From positions 170,506,900 to 170,570,899 of the forward strand of contig CM041292.1 of the NCBI GenBank assembly GCA_023052935.1: a stretch of DNA of 64,000 nucleotides, read 5' to 3'. This document shows, one piece after another, positions 33,880-45,966 of the stretch. Position 1 is the stretch's first letter. Each line of letters begins with the position of its first letter. The translations under genes and the position numbers were made by a program. This stretch comes from Piezodorus guildinii (lineage: Eukaryota; Arthropoda; Insecta; Hemiptera; Pentatomidae). The notes under the pieces are model-generated. The model was not told the origin of the DNA, searched no databases, and worked only from the letters and a program-made list of their open reading frames with translations.

Positions 33880-34607
33880 TGTTTTTACTTTCACTTACTA
33901 TATGTAGTAAGGAAAAGTATTGCGATCTTGAAAATTTTCGAGTTCCAATTTTCAACGGAAATGGAAGTTTTAGGGTCTCCTGAGTCCAAATAACCAAGTC
34001 CCGCAAAAAAACGGCTCCAACGATTTTGATTAAACTCCGTATATCGATGTAAAATTCAATGAGCTTTAATATCATGTAGGCTTAATTCTGATTAAAATAG
34101 TCTGACAGGGCTTAAATACCGATATTTTAAATTTCCTTTTTCTAAAGTATCTTTAATATTGTAGATTCTATAAAAATAACCATATTATATTCTTAGCTTT
34201 GATAAATAACAGCTAAATATGCATGTTGGGCAAATTTGAAAAACAACTAAAGGAGAAAACTGAAAACATATTTTTTAATGCATTTCTTTCTGTTTTTTAA
34301 CTTAAGAACAGTAATATACATGTATAATATACTGTTGGAAAGCTAAAGATTTTAGAAAAAATATTATCTCCTACACAAGCTTTTAAACGTTAATAGAGAG
34401 TGACGATAATCCGATAAAACTAAGTGATTATTTTATATAATAATATAATCAATTTTTTAATAAAACACATGTTTCTATAGAAATTCCATTTAATTAATTC
34501 TTTAATGGTTTCACTCATTTTTATCTCTTACGCTATTTGAAAATTCTTTAATTGATTTAAAAAACGGAGGTAAGTGAAAGTCGTGTGTTGCTCGCACCAG
34601 ATTTGTT
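33880..34607 (-). repeat. family A repeat with internal deletion
   Basis: Both ends are present ('tttactttcacttactatat' and 'gtgttgctcgcaccag'). The (GT)n and about 200 bp beside it are missing, fused at 'cccgcaaaaaaacggctcc', where both joined blocks have a run of A. ATTTGTTT flanks both ends and could be an 8-bp duplication, although T-rich flanks make this uncertain. Confidence 0.8.
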
Positions 34608-35985
34608 TATTTACTATCGTATTTTCAGCATGTTTGTTGTGTATTTTAGAGGTTTTTAAATTATTTTTGTGATATTGTGAACAATATAACATGTGTTCTA
34701 TTAGATTGGTACAGTTAAGTTGAATTGCTCGAACAAATAAGTGTCTTTTGAAAATTATCAATTTGTGCTTCTTTCGATTTCAATTATTTAATTATTCCTT
34801 CTCCACAATAACAAAACATTTAGAAATATATGGATAATATTTCTCAAAATGTTAATGTCTAAATTTGTAATTAGTACAAATATTTATTAATATACTTACA
34901 ATAATTATTATTTTATTACAATCTATTTTAATATTTACTTATTCTTTTCCACTTTTCTCCATTTAATTATTTTACTTTATTTTTATTATTTATTTATTTC
35001 TATTATTATTATTTTTTATTTTATTTTATTTTGAGTAATTTTTGTTTGTGTATATTTTTCCTGCTATTTACTAACTTCTACTACATGTTCTAAAAGTGTC
35101 TGACTAAAATTTAATTATTGATTTAAGAAAAACAGAAATCATTATAAATATAATTAGCAAGTCCTTGTATCTTGTAAATATGTAAATAAAATTTTCTATC
35201 TATCTTCTTCATGCAATTTTGTTTTTGTTTTTTTCTGTTTGTGTTTTTAATTCTATCAATATAAAATGAATAAAAGGTAAAAAAAAAAAAAAAAATGACA
35301 TTTTTTTTCCCGCGATTAAAGAATCGTCACTGAATAAGTTAAGTCTTTTTGCTGTGTTTTGTTTCTTACATAGAAGGGTGGATGAATTATGGAACTTAGT
35401 GCTCAAAAATAGTTTTCAAGCTACAATTTATAATAAATGCGCTAACATAAAATAATAAGCATATAAATTGCATAGCATGAAGGAGCGTAAGTTTTATCCC
35501 TGAGAGACACCTGTCCCGAAGACCATAAGAAGGGAGGATGGATGGGACAGCCTAGTTAGATCTCTGCATTCTCTCTTTCACAAAGTGGGCGGCTATCTTC
35601 CCCTTTTTTTTTTTCATGCCCTGTAAAATCCTAAATTTCAGGGATACAAAAAAAGTAATAATTTCACTGGTGCCTTTAGAAATAACTTGTCTTCCATTTA
35701 CATAAGCCCAGAGCAAAAGCATGATTTTGGGAAATTTATTGGTTGCCGTAAAAAGAGTTAGATAAAAACGACAAAAAAATAAAAGAGGAGAAGTGGGCGC
35801 AATGGAATTAGGAACCTGCGGTATTACGATTCAGCATTCAGCTTTTGCCTTTTATTTTTTAAACCATTTCGTTAGAAACATTTGGAATCAGTAAACAAAT
35901 ATGTTGTTTGTTTTTTAAATCGATGAATGTCATTGTTTCTTATCATTTTATATTTGTTATATTATATATTTCGTATGATATTGAG
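34608..35985. other. unassigned AT-rich sequence
   Basis: 34800-35212 ends 'aataaaattttctatctatc' and may be the 3' UTR of an unidentified retroposon. The rest is not assigned. Confidence 0.35.
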
Positions 35986-35987
35986 CT

Positions 35988-36361
35988 TTTTATGAAATAT
36001 ACGAGGGAAAGTATTGGGGTCGTGAAAATTTTCTAATTCGAGTTTTCACCGAAAATACATCTACTCTCAGCCCTAATGACCAAGTCTGTGTTTGAAATAA
36101 GCCTCGCTCGAAAATGATTAGGTGTATAAAACTAAAAGTACACATTTTAATAAGTAATGGAACGTGATAAAAAAACAGATAAAACTAAGTAATTGTTTTA
36201 GATAATAATATCCATTATTAATTAATGTAAGCTAAAATAAATGTTCCCATCGAAAGTCAAAGTAAATATTTAAACTTTTTTAAATCTTATTTTATTTAAA
36301 CGTTCTTTAATTGATTTTAACAACTGGGAGTGAAAGTCTTAACTTGTGCTCACCAGATTTT
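35988..36361 (-). repeat. family A repeat, short deleted copy
   Basis: Left block 'tatgaaatatacgagggaaa', right block 'gattttaacaactgggagtg' and 'tgtgctcaccag'. The interior is reduced to about 370 bp in total. It lies head to head with the next copy, 245 bp away. Confidence 0.7.
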
Positions 36362-36461
36362 TTATAATTTATGTTATTGGTTATTTATCTTAAAATAATA
36401 ATTACTTGGCATTCATATATGCAGATACATCTATAGAGACGAATGATTGGCCATTTATTAT

Positions 36462-36464
<3 letters not shown>

Positions 36465-36523
<59 letters not shown>
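36465..36523. repeat. (AT)n microsatellite
   Basis: About 59 bases of alternating AT, followed by a T run, between two inverted family A copies. Confidence 0.95.
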
Positions 36524-36527
<4 letters not shown>

Positions 36528-36605
36528 TTTTTTTTTTTTTTAACTAACCTGGAATAAAAAGGCTATTTTTTATTTATTAATTAATTGATATTTACAACTG
36601 TATAG

Positions 36606-37537
36606 GAAAAAATCTGGTGCGGGAAACACACGACTTTCACTTACCTCCGTTTTATGAATCGATTAAAAAAATTTCAAATACAGTGAGAAATAAAAATTAT
36701 TAAAACTATTAAGGAATTAATTAAATGGAATTTCTATAGAAACATGTGTTTTATTAATAAATCCATTATATTATTATCTAAAATAATCAGTTAGTTTTAT
36801 CGGCTTTTTATCTCGCTTTATTAACTTTTACAAGCTCTTTTGTATTACATAATATTTGTTTCTAAAATCTTTAGCTTTCCAACGGTATATCATGCATGTA
36901 TATTACTGTTCTTATGTTCAAAAACAAAAAATTGCATTATAATTTTTTTTTTTCCAATTTTCTCCTGTTGTAGGAATTTTGAAATTCTCACAAGTTACAT
37001 ACTTAGCTGTTATTTATCAATGCTAACAAGATAATTTGGTTATTTTTATAGAATCTACAAAATTAAAGGTACTTTAGGGGAAGAAAATTTAAAATATCGT
37101 CATTTAATCCCTGTCACATCTTTTTAATCAAAATGAAAACTACATGATATTAAAAGTCTATTAAATTTTACATCGATATAGCCAGTTTATTCATAATCGT
37201 CGGAACCGTTTTTGTGAAAATCGAAAAAGAGTTCAAAATGCGTGGAATAAAGTGGCTCTTCTGGTAAGCTCATTTTGATGAAAAAGGTTTTGTAACGTCT
37301 CGGGCGTATATTTGTCTTAAATATGAAATTTCAGTTTCATAGGACTTACCGTTTTCGCCCGGGAGTTACCACACACACACACATATTCACACTCAAACAC
37401 ACACACCTTTTTGCAGGACTTGGTTATTTGGACTCAGGGGACCCTTAGTGTATTTCCGTTGAAAACTGGAATTCGAAAATTTTCACGATCGCAATACTTT
37501 CCCTTGCTATATATATGTAGTAAGTGAAAGTAAAAAT
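36606..37537 (+). repeat. family A repeat, near-complete reference copy
   Basis: Best plus-strand example, about 0.93 kb. It starts AATCTGGTGCGGGAAACACA, then ACTTTCACTTACCT. Internal blocks in order: 'gcttttcatc/ttatctcg' near 36805, 'gctttccaacggtatatc', 'tgctaacaagataatttgg', 'cgtcatttaatccctgtcac', 'aatcgtcggaaccgttttt', a short (CA)n near 37373, 'ggacttggttatttggact' and 'gaaaactggaattcgaaaat'. It ends 'tagtaagtgaaagtaaaaat'. The two ends share an inverted ACTTTCACTTAC. No protein-coding frame runs through it. It fits no superfamily I can name: no TC...CTRR ends, no constant duplication, no long inverted repeats. Confidence 0.85.
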
Positions 37538-37814
37538 ACAAGTAAATGTGAAAAAAAGTAACAATTGGATTGATAAACTCTTGTGAAGAAGCTACCCAGC
37601 GGTAGTTAAAGTTAAAACAAAAATCAGTTAATCAAATAAATATTTCCGAAGTTCTAAAGGCACAGTAGTTTTATTTATTTTTCTAAATCTTACTAATATA
37701 CGACATCCCATACTAATAAGTGAAAATAGAATTTTTCATTTATCTTAATTTTCGCTGTTTTTGGCTACTTCAACACTTATCTTTCTCTTAATTTACAAAG
37801 CGCTCATTCACATG

Positions 37815-38205
37815 ACTATCAGGTGACCAAACTGGACTATCATAATTGAGCTTTGGGGCTCTACTAAACCATTTTCCTAAAGCATTCCTTTCGTATGGAA
37901 TGCTTATAATCTAAAATCCTCAACATTGTCAAGAATGAACTCATCCATAATGAAGATATAGTTCATGATGTTAGTTTGGACCGAACCAGGTACCATTCCA
38001 TTCATAAATAACTCAATTCCCACTCTAACACATATTATTTCAATCCTAGCATCCTCTTCAATTTTTGATAATACTCCGAGGCGTCTGAAAAGAAGATAGT
38101 TAGTAGATAAGATAGGTAGTTTCTCTGCAAGTGTACCATGTCATTATTTAATGTTTTTCTCAAATTTACTTGATGTATCCAATAATAATGAAATGAAAAT
38201 GAACT
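37815..38205 (+). pseudogene. jockey-type LINE 3' relic, copy a
   Basis: Contains 'gagctttggggctctactaa' (WGSTK region after TYG.EL), 'ctcatccataatgaagatat' and the 3' UTR 'catttacttgatgtatcca' pattern. Same subfamily as 38365-38765 and 62085-62745. Frameshifted. Confidence 0.65.
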
Positions 38206-38364
38206 GAAAAGTAATGTTATCTTGGGACGATTAGTCTCCTAAGAATAACAAAAAAAGTACAATATAAATGATAATAGTTTGATCATTTAAAACTTCAGGT
38301 TAACAATGAAAAGACAGATTTTGTGACAAGAAAATATTTATCATGTATAGCTTTAAATAATACA

Positions 38365-38765
38365 TCGGAGTAGAGCTATGAGGCTCTACTAAACCATTGA
38401 ATTCTTACCGTATCCAATCCTTACAACCTAAAATCCTTAACATTTCTTACTTCGTCACGAATAAACTCATCCATAAAGACCTTAATGTTCCATATTTTAC
38501 TGAATTAGACCGAACCCGGTATCAATTATTCCATGAAAAACTCCATTCCCACTCTAAATCACTAGTTTCTATCCTATGATCTTCGATTCCAGATAATCCC
38601 CCGAGGCGTCTGAAAAGAAGATGGCCCGAGACCTTCTAGTATATAATATATTCTAATATATTTTGAGTGCTGCCAATGGGTAGCGTCTCTCATGTCCATC
38701 ACATTTACTTGATGTATATAATACAGTTGTAAATATAAATCCAATGTTTTAAAAGCAAATAATAC
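38365..38765 (+). pseudogene. jockey-type LINE 3' relic, copy b
   Basis: Reads TNKLIHKDLNVPYFTELDRT then RYQLFHEKLHSHSKSLV, matching the NHTLHRDLNISF...FHQNLIHHPNPLAQSL end of the intact ORF2. The 3' UTR follows ('gctgccaatgggtagcgtct', 'acatttacttgatgtat', 'acagttgtaaat'). Tandem with copy a, 5'-truncated and frameshifted. Confidence 0.75.
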
Positions 38766-38769
38766 ATTT

Positions 38770-39960
38770 ATAGGAAAGGTTGATACTTTAGGAGATGAAG
38801 AAATAATTGATGTTTACGAATGGATATAGGCAAGGAATTCCAAAATAGAGTAGCACGAAAAACAAAACATTTTTGAAGGAGGCGGATCTGTGGGAAGGCA
38901 TATATAAGTTAGTGGGTTGGAATCTAGTATTTACTGAATGGATCGAGGATCAAGTTTTAAGCATATCAAGAATACAAGGAGGTTTTTTTTTTTTTTTTGT
39001 AAGATCGGAAGTGATAGATAATTAGAAGGTATTGCCAAAGGAAAGAGGGATAGAGCCAATTTAACTCGGTATACCTTCTAGAAACATAGGAGCACCTGGA
39101 AATTCCACATCTGAATCTTATAAAACAATTCATCAGTCTCTTGAGTCTCATGTCAAACCTCAGACAGTTGTAAATTTCAATAACAAAAGTATTATAATCT
39201 GAATTTGATCAAAAGTTATAGAATTTTCTTCTACTAAATAACTTCCTTTCTTTTTTTTGAAAACGCCAAGGTTTACAAATAAAATCTGAAAATTTAGAAT
39301 ATTTGTCTTTATTTATGATTCAATATGATTTCGACCGAAAAATTCGTTTCTAGTTACACCTAATAAATTATTATATGCTCAAATAAAAATTCCCAATCCC
39401 GGCTTCGCATTCCACATATCAGATAAGACAAATGTGATAAGCGACTATTTAAAATCATAAATAAATTAATCATCTGTACAACCGAAACGTATGAAGGATA
39501 TAATTGAAGAATTAGAGAGGACATAGAAGAGATTACAGCCAAGATAGAAAGAGCCTACTCAATGGGCTATATATGACTAGGCATCTGCTGGTTGTGGATG
39601 TAGGGCACGCACCAAGGGATCACCAAACATCCGAATGCGCTCGGCCAAAATACTCTTCCCCGAATCAACCAGATCCTCAGTAGTAATAGTTATCAGTTTA
39701 CATCTTCTTTTTTTAACTTGTTCCGTACCCTCCCTAACGAACGGCAACTTTTTATCTGGTTTTAGTTAACTCTTCCACTAGCTCGTTAGTTCCCCTCAAT
39801 GGGATTTTTTTTTATTTATCCAAAGCGGATTCGGAATCTAGAAGAATAACAAAACATTAACAAATAAACTGCCTGGACTAATTAATAACAAAATATTCTT
39901 ACAAATAATTTAAAACTTATTTAAGTAATATAATTAACATAAGTGAACAGAATTAAAAAA
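38770..39960. other. unassigned sequence
   Basis: Bases 39170-39185 resemble the 3' terminus of the jockey relics ('cagttgtaaatttcaataa'). Otherwise nothing recognised. Confidence 0.35.
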
Positions 39961-39964
39961 TAAA

Positions 39965-40110
39965 ATTCGTCTTTCATTTAATGTTGTCTATTGTTTGGTG
40001 TTTAATTATGCAATGTTTGGAAAACATTTTTTTTATTTATGCTAGATTTTAGGAATAATGGCAATGTTGCTTTGACTTATAAACTTATATTAATAATTCT
40101 TCCTATTCCA
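39965..40110 (+). repeat. dispersed repeat D, copy 1
   Basis: About 145 bp resembling 48155-48300, with shared order 'ttaatgttgt', 'ggtgtt.aat', 'tttaggaataatggcaat' and 'ttgac.tata'. Diverged; class unknown. Confidence 0.4.
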
Positions 40111-40468
40111 GTAATTGAAAAAAAATCTCCGCCCTAATATTAAAATATGTCCAATGTTATTACAATATAAAGAGGTGAAATTAATCATCTTTTCCTGATT
40201 TTAATTACTATGTTATATATTAGTTATTTATTATTCCGAGATCTTTAAAATGAGAGATAGATAAGTAAAATGATTATAAGACAGAATTAAAAAAATTTCC
40301 CATTTTATCATGAATAAATATTACATGTTATATTACTAATTCCTCCTATGACCATTTCCCAAGTCACAAATAGTTAAAATTCTTTGCATTTGTTAAAGAA
40401 ACTGAAAAGACAATAGGATTAAAGATCTCCACCACAGGCAAACTGAAACATAAGAATTTGATTAGTTT

Positions 40469-40531
40469 TATATATATATATATATATTATATATAATATA
40501 TATATTATATATATATATAATATATATATAT
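40469..40531. repeat. imperfect (AT)n microsatellite
   Basis: Alternating AT with a few TTA or AAT interruptions. Confidence 0.9.
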
Positions 40532-41190
40532 CTTTAAAAATATTAAGGTATTGATAAATCTTCCCCACAAAAAAAAAAAAAAAGAAAAAGAAAAAAAAAA
40601 AAAAAAAGAAACTTGTATCGACTGACTTAACTTTTTTTCCTGTTATTTTTTATTTGTAAATTTATTACACTCCGCCCATTATTTTATGAGATAAGATTTT
40701 TTTAAGTGGATTTATGTATATTTATTATTAACTCCATATTTTAATATTTACAATTCATTCTTGTATTTTTTTCAAATTTGTTGCTTGATTATTCATAGCA
40801 TTTTGCAATGCTAAGGTAATAATTTAATTTCATGTAACAAAATAATGCCTTCGTGTAAATATTAGATTGCCTTTAAAAATTTTAGGATATGCCCTATAAC
40901 CTAGATTCCATAGTTAGTTTTTATTTATAAATTTGTTACATTCCGACCATATTAATACCATTACATTACCTTATGTTCTGCTGTGAGGATTTAACATTGG
41001 CTCCTCCATCTTATACGAAACCAGTGACTTGCTTCGACTGGTGCAATTCCAATGTGGTGTTGTGTCTATCGAAATAACTGTTTCACCGATTTAGTATTTT
41101 CATTTCGGATTACAATCTGAACGAAAGTTTACTCGGCTAGAAAATATTATATTGGAAAACGTCGATTGATTGTCATATTTAATCATTGTC
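40532..41190. other. unassigned, includes A-rich tract
   Basis: An A-rich tract with G interruptions lies at 40568-40611. Nothing else recognised. Confidence 0.4.
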
Positions 41191-41194
41191 ATCA

Positions 41195-41640
41195 AGCTCC
41201 CATATATTCGTCCCCTTGTTGGCCCTTCTGAGTCCTCGTGTCGTGCGTCTCGACGTGAGGAGGTTGTGCTCGCGCGACTCCGTATGGGACACTCTCGTTG
41301 GTCCTCTCATGGATCCTATGGATCTCATCGCCTTCGCCACTCGGTCGATCCTGTCAGGTTCCTCTCCCAATACTCCACATCCTCATAGAATACCTACAAT
41401 ATACCGCATCGCGTATTCTTTTCAACCTCCACAGCTATCTGTCTCTCCTCATCTCCGATTCCCCTCCTCATATACCTAACATTATCCGCTTCCTCAAGTC
41501 ACACGATCTTTATGACCTGATCTAATCTATACTTTCTCCCTCCTTATATTTTCAAATAACCTGTATTAAATGGTGTAAAGGTGAACATGAGCCTGATGGT
41601 TTTCGCCTTATAATAAATAAAACTAAAAAAAAAAAAAAAT
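41195..41640 (+). pseudogene. 5'-truncated LINE with RNase H/C-terminal remnant and poly(A)
   Basis: One frame reads EEVVLARLRMGHSRWSSHG, the block that follows RNase H in several insect LINE ORF2 proteins (LARLR.GHSR.THG). A second frame reads HILIEYLQYTASRILFNL, probably from HILIECPQY, then PHIPNIIRFLKSHDLYDLI and a stop at 41525. A 3' UTR of about 100 bp ends 'aataaataaaactaaaa' with a poly(A) run at 41626-41639. One frameshift separates the two parts. This lineage carries RNase H, unlike the jockey element, so it is a distinct LINE. Confidence 0.75.
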
Positions 41641-41842
41641 ATGCACAAATGAGATACATAAATTAGTCAATAAGTCAAAATTGGTTCTTTTTATTTTGAA
41701 GTGAAACATATATGAGAATTTACACCCTTGTCATTTTCAAAGTTTTGTCATTACTGCCAGTTATCGAATGATTTTTGTATAAGATTTACATCATACAATG
41801 TATAATGTAAATTAAAATATATAACTTTAAATTAAAGGAAAA

Positions 41843-42515
41843 AAATCTACTGCGGGCGCGACTTTCACTGGGATCACTTGCAGCTGGTGGTTAGCATAAC
41901 AGCCTCCTTAGGGGTTCAAACCCGCAGGTTCAAGATTTTTTTCAATGGGAGAAAAAATTTCCTTAGTTACTTTAGCCGTCCTTCGGAGGGGACGTTAAAA
42001 AGTGGTCCCGGTCATCAAATTCGTCCAACTTGTACGAGTATATTTAGCCGTCCTTCATCAATGTCATTAAGATGATATGGTTAATATTTTGTAATGTAAA
42101 AAATTAAAGGTAGTTTAGAGGAATTAAAATATCGGCATTTAAGCCCTGTCAGACCATTTCAATTAGAATGAAACCTACATCATATTAAAGCCCATTTATT
42201 TTAACATCAATATAGTGAGTTTAATCAAAATCGTTAGAGCCTTTTTGAAAAAAATCCTAAAAAGGTGCAAAGTGCATGAAAAATTGCTGTAACATCTCGG
42301 CGTATAGATGTCTTAAATATGAAATTTCAGTTCCATATGACTTTTTGTTTTTGCGCTAGACTTAGTACACACACACACAGACCTTTTTTCGGGTCTTGGT
42401 CATTTGAACTCAGGGGACCCTAAAACGTGTATTTCCGTCGAAAACTGGAATTCGAAAATTTTCAAGATCGCAATAATTTCCCTTATTATATATTTCCTAT
42501 ATAGCTAAGTGAAAA
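41843..42515 (+). repeat. family A repeat, interrupted by a SINE
   Basis: A degraded head (ATCTACTGCGGGCGCGACTT) is followed after about 220 bp of SINE by the right half of family A: 'aaaaaattaaaggtag', 'cggcatttaagccctgtcag', a short (AC)n at 42369, 'gaaaactggaattcgaaaat' and the tail 'ctatatagctaagtgaaaat'. Confidence 0.75.
41871..42090 (+). mobile_element. SINE family 1 inside family A
   Basis: Starts GGGATCACTTGCAGCTGGTG with a tRNA-like 'ggttagcataacagcctcc' and a B-box-like GGTTCAAACCC at 41913-41923. The conserved body block 'ccgtccttcggaggggacgt' follows. The 3' end is unclear and duplication with flanks not resolved. Confidence 0.7.
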
Positions 42516-42519
42516 TAAA

Positions 42520-43343
42520 AATGCTGGCAAAATGTGATTTTTTCAATTAAAAAAGAAATAGCTCCTATGCAGGTACTAGCAACAAACTTTAAAAGGACTA
42601 TTCGGAGCAAATTTTCGATCCGACCAACACCATATCTTGAGCGTGTCAAACAGAGGGTAAAGAAAACTTTACATAATAAAAGTTACAGTTCCCAAGCCAA
42701 AAGACATACAATGTAAAAAAAATCGGTCAAAAAACAACGAGTCGGATATTTGCAGTCACAAATTTTTAACATATTTGTTTTATCTGCAGCTTTAGTAAGC
42801 CCACCCAGATATCATTACATTCCTGGGTAACAATATTCTTGAAATGTTACTAGTATAGAAATTCTGTTTTTAGGTAACCCTAAACCGGAGCTAGGTAAGA
42901 CTAGACCAAGCCCGAGATAAGACCCACAAAATGCTTAAGTGCTGGGTAATGGCCGTAAGATACAGAGTAGATTTGTTACCTCAATCCCACGGTTACCAAC
43001 CCTCTTCTTATCCTAATTGAAATCCTTCCTCTGGAGGTATTTTAATGGTCCTGGCCATCGATTTGGTCTAGTTTTATATTACCAGCTTCGGGCACTTCTA
43101 TAACACACGGCCGGGAGAGAATCTCAGAAAGAATCAAAGTTAAATGTTCCAAGTGTTTAAAGCGGTTTAGTCCAGTTTATTTTCTAATATTCCTTATTAA
43201 TTCATAATGCTTATGCATCAACATTAAAACCCGAATTTGAAAAAATTGATGAGTGTCTCATACAATTTTCAGTTACTTCTTTGCTTCAAATCAATTGTAT
43301 GCCTTTATGTTTTGTATCAAAAGAAAAATTTATTCAAATACTC
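42520..43343. other. unassigned sequence
   Basis: Bases 42870-43110 are less AT-rich; no match to other repeats in the window was recognised. Confidence 0.4.
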
Positions 43344-43746
43344 ATTAAAATAATTAAGTTTTAACTTGGTAATAACCCTAAAAATATAAACAATCTCATC
43401 AAAATAGTACTTTTGATAAGATTTCGTAAAAAATGTGTTCACATTAAGATTCCTCACTCCTAAAAACAGTTCAGTACCATTTTTTAATTTTAATCAGAAA
43501 ACAATTATTTATTTTTTACTGAATAAGGCCCAAAATACCTAAATCTAATTTAATATGTATTTGCAACTCTATTTTAATGGGGCAACCTCAAAGGGTAATT
43601 GTTTTCAATTGTAATGAACTCTTTTTAGGAGTAAGGAATGTTAATGTGAGCACAGCTTTTAAGAATCCTTATTAAAAGTATTGCTTCGACGAGATTACTC
43701 ATAATTTTAGGGTTATTACCAGTATAAAACTTTAGCATTTTAATGG
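43344..43746. repeat. long inverted repeat (MITE-like)
   Basis: Arms of about 123 bp (43344-43466 and 43622-43746) pair in reverse complement over blocks such as 'ggtaataaccctaaa', 'agtacttttgataa' and 'ttcctcactcctaaaaa', with roughly one mismatch in five. They are separated by a 155-bp AT-rich spacer. A third copy of one arm stands alone at 49308-49425. Termini and duplication are not resolved. Confidence 0.7.
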
Positions 43747-43812
43747 CTTATTTTTTCAATCATATCTAAAAACACTCCCGGACAGTAATGTTTTGATTCA
43801 AAAGAAATATAA

Positions 43813-43957
43813 GGGGTACTCACTGCGTTTGCTATAGCATGCTATTTGTGTTATTTTGCTAAACCCGTCGAGTTTCTACATTTATTTCCTGTATAAAATT
43901 GATGGGTTTAGCACAATAGCACAAATAGCATGCTATAGCAAACGTAGTGAGTACCCC
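43813..43957. mobile_element. palindromic MITE, copy 2 (PIF/Harbinger-like)
   Basis: 145-bp palindrome nearly identical to 13197-13345 but without a 4-bp AGAT that copy 1 carries in its right arm. Flanked by TAA on both sides (43810-43812 and 43958-43960), consistent with a 3-bp TWA duplication. Confidence 0.85.
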
Positions 43958-44054
43958 TAATATCAACTAATCGGTAACACTGTTGTATTGTAGAATGATT
44001 TTTGTTTAAAACCATACTGAAAATTTGGAATAATAACAAAATAATTAATTGAAT

Positions 44055-44520
44055 TTACAGAATTTTTTCGACTATTTTAGATAAAGATGGTAAAAGGCTA
44101 ATTGGGCGGTAGGAATTTGGATCGTCAGTTTGGTTTTGGCTTGGGTATCACAATTACTATTGAGTACTCCCATAAAACTGGAAAATGGGTAGTTTTTAGG
44201 ATAGAATTAAAAATGTTAGTTAAAAAGATAATAGCTTTTTTTGATAAATTTTGTAAAACTTAGTTTGTAATTAGGTCATAACCGGGAGATTTATGATTAG
44301 GTGAACCTTGTGTAATAGTATATGTTTCGTTAAGATGAAAAGCTTTCGGCGGTAGAGTCATCTGCAAAGGGGTTTTAATTGTTGCTCAACTAACCTTGCA
44401 CTGAGTGAATCATGCAAGTCACTGTGAGGCGCAAATGTTTTTTTCAAGTGACATGAAAACATTTCCGCTTTTTCGGCATCAGATTTATGTAGTCAAAATT
44501 AACGAATTTTAACTTCAAAC
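44055..44520 (-). pseudogene. jockey-family reverse transcriptase relic
   Basis: Minus-strand fragments read KSPGYDLIT, then KAIIFLTNIFNSILKTTHFP, then LWEYSIVIV and PKP. These follow ORF2 residues ~450-505 of the intact element (KSPGYDLLTPQIL..., AVIFLTYIYNSILRTTHFP, LWKHSTIIVFLKPGKP). Fingers region only; the catalytic boxes are missing. Sequence to 44720 may be the upstream linker. Confidence 0.75.
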
Positions 44521-45178
44521 TTATTTTTCTACGTTTACTAAAACCAGATATATTAAATAATATGTGTTTTTCGCGCACAAACTTCCCGAATTTATCACGC
44601 ACTCCTGGAAAGGGGCGACCTCTAATGGTCTGAGCAGTCTAATGGTTTTATGTCTAGATTCATATATATTATTTTTTATCAATAGCTGTGAGACACGTTT
44701 GGGATTCTCTCCTTCTGAGTACAGCAGTAACTTAATTAATGGGTTTTTGTCACTCTGATAATTTCTACGTCACTTGATACTTTTTTCTAAGTATTGTGTT
44801 TTCCTACGGTATATTATGCAGACATATTACTATTTTTTGTAATTTAATCGTAAATTAATTATTCATCCCTTCTTCCTGCTTCAGTTGATAGTCTCAATTT
44901 TTTTCAAATTTACTCTTTCTATACCTATTCCAAGATATTGGTAAATTTCGAATAAACTTAATAAAGATACTATACATAAAGAAATTTTAAAAATTCGGTA
45001 TTCAACTTAATATTCACCAACAAAGATTAGGAAACTTTGGCCAAATTTTTTAAATGTCTTCTAAAGTAGCAACCTAATTTAATGTAAATAGTCAACTATT
45101 TCTCATCGTTAGTAACATAAAACGTCAACCAAGAAATTATGTGTTAAACTGAAGGGAAAATATTTTTCCAAGTAGATA
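44521..45178. other. mostly unassigned
   Basis: 44521-44720 may continue the jockey relic. The rest shows nothing recognisable. Confidence 0.35.
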
Positions 45179-45179
45179 T

Positions 45180-45790
45180 TGTACTTTCACTTACCTGTTT
45201 ATGAAATATAAAGTGCGGAAAAGTATTGTGATCATGAAAATTTTAGAATTCCAGTTTTCAACGCAAATACACATTTTAGAGTCCAAATTGTGCAAAAAGG
45301 TCTGCGTGTTGATGTGTGTGTGTGGTAAGTCATTCGAAACTAAAATCTTATATTTAATACATTTATAAACCAGAAATGTTATTCCAGCAAAGTTTTACTC
45401 AAAATTGGAGAATCAGAATAACAACTTCATACATACATTTTCACGTTTTTCTCAAAAAGGTCATTTACAATTCTGATTAAACTAGCTGTATCGATGTAAA
45501 ATTGAATGGGTTTCACGAGCATATAGTTTTAATTTTGATCGAAATGGCCTGGCAGGGCTTAAATACCGAATTATCTTCCTCTAAGGTACCTTTAGTCATG
45601 TAAATTTCAAAAATACAAAGTTGTGAAAGATAACTTAAAGTGACGAATAGGGCATAAACTTCTGTGATTATAATGCATAACAATTTTCTACTGTTGTGTT
45701 ATTTAGTCTAAAACATATGTTTCCAACGAAACTAAATACATTAATTGAATACTTTCTTTTAACTGTGCCATATTTGATATATCTAAAAAA
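45180..45790 (-). repeat. family A repeat, head end missing
   Basis: Runs from 'actttcacttacctgtttat' through the usual interior, with (GT)n reduced to 'gatgtgtgtgtgtgg'. It stops near 'catatgtttccaacgaaact' before the head. A second, very short tail-like piece lies at 45938-45966, beside the Tc1 element. Confidence 0.75.
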
Positions 45791-45966
45791 CATAAAAATT
45801 CCTTAAAAACGTTTTTGAAAATTTTAGTTCATTCCAAAAGGTACTAAATCGACATTTTATTTGATTCCTAAAGCTTCTAAAACATTTCCTTCCAAAACCT
45901 ACTATATCATCTATAAACAGTAAGTTCATTGAGTATTTTTACTTAAGCTTACCTTAGTATGAAATA

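Noticed and set aside
36606..37537. Family A as a Helitron (begins TC after A)
   Set aside because: The opposite end lacks CTRR and a stable 3' hairpin, and T-rich flanks do not show the A|T target consistently.
40568..40611. A-rich tract as a retroposon poly(A) tail
   Set aside because: No target duplication or element sequence is recognised upstream; it is treated as simple sequence.
41186..41479. 97-codon plus-strand frame as an independent gene
   Set aside because: The recognisable LINE blocks are in the two other plus frames (41170-41388 and 41298-41525); this one is a shadow.
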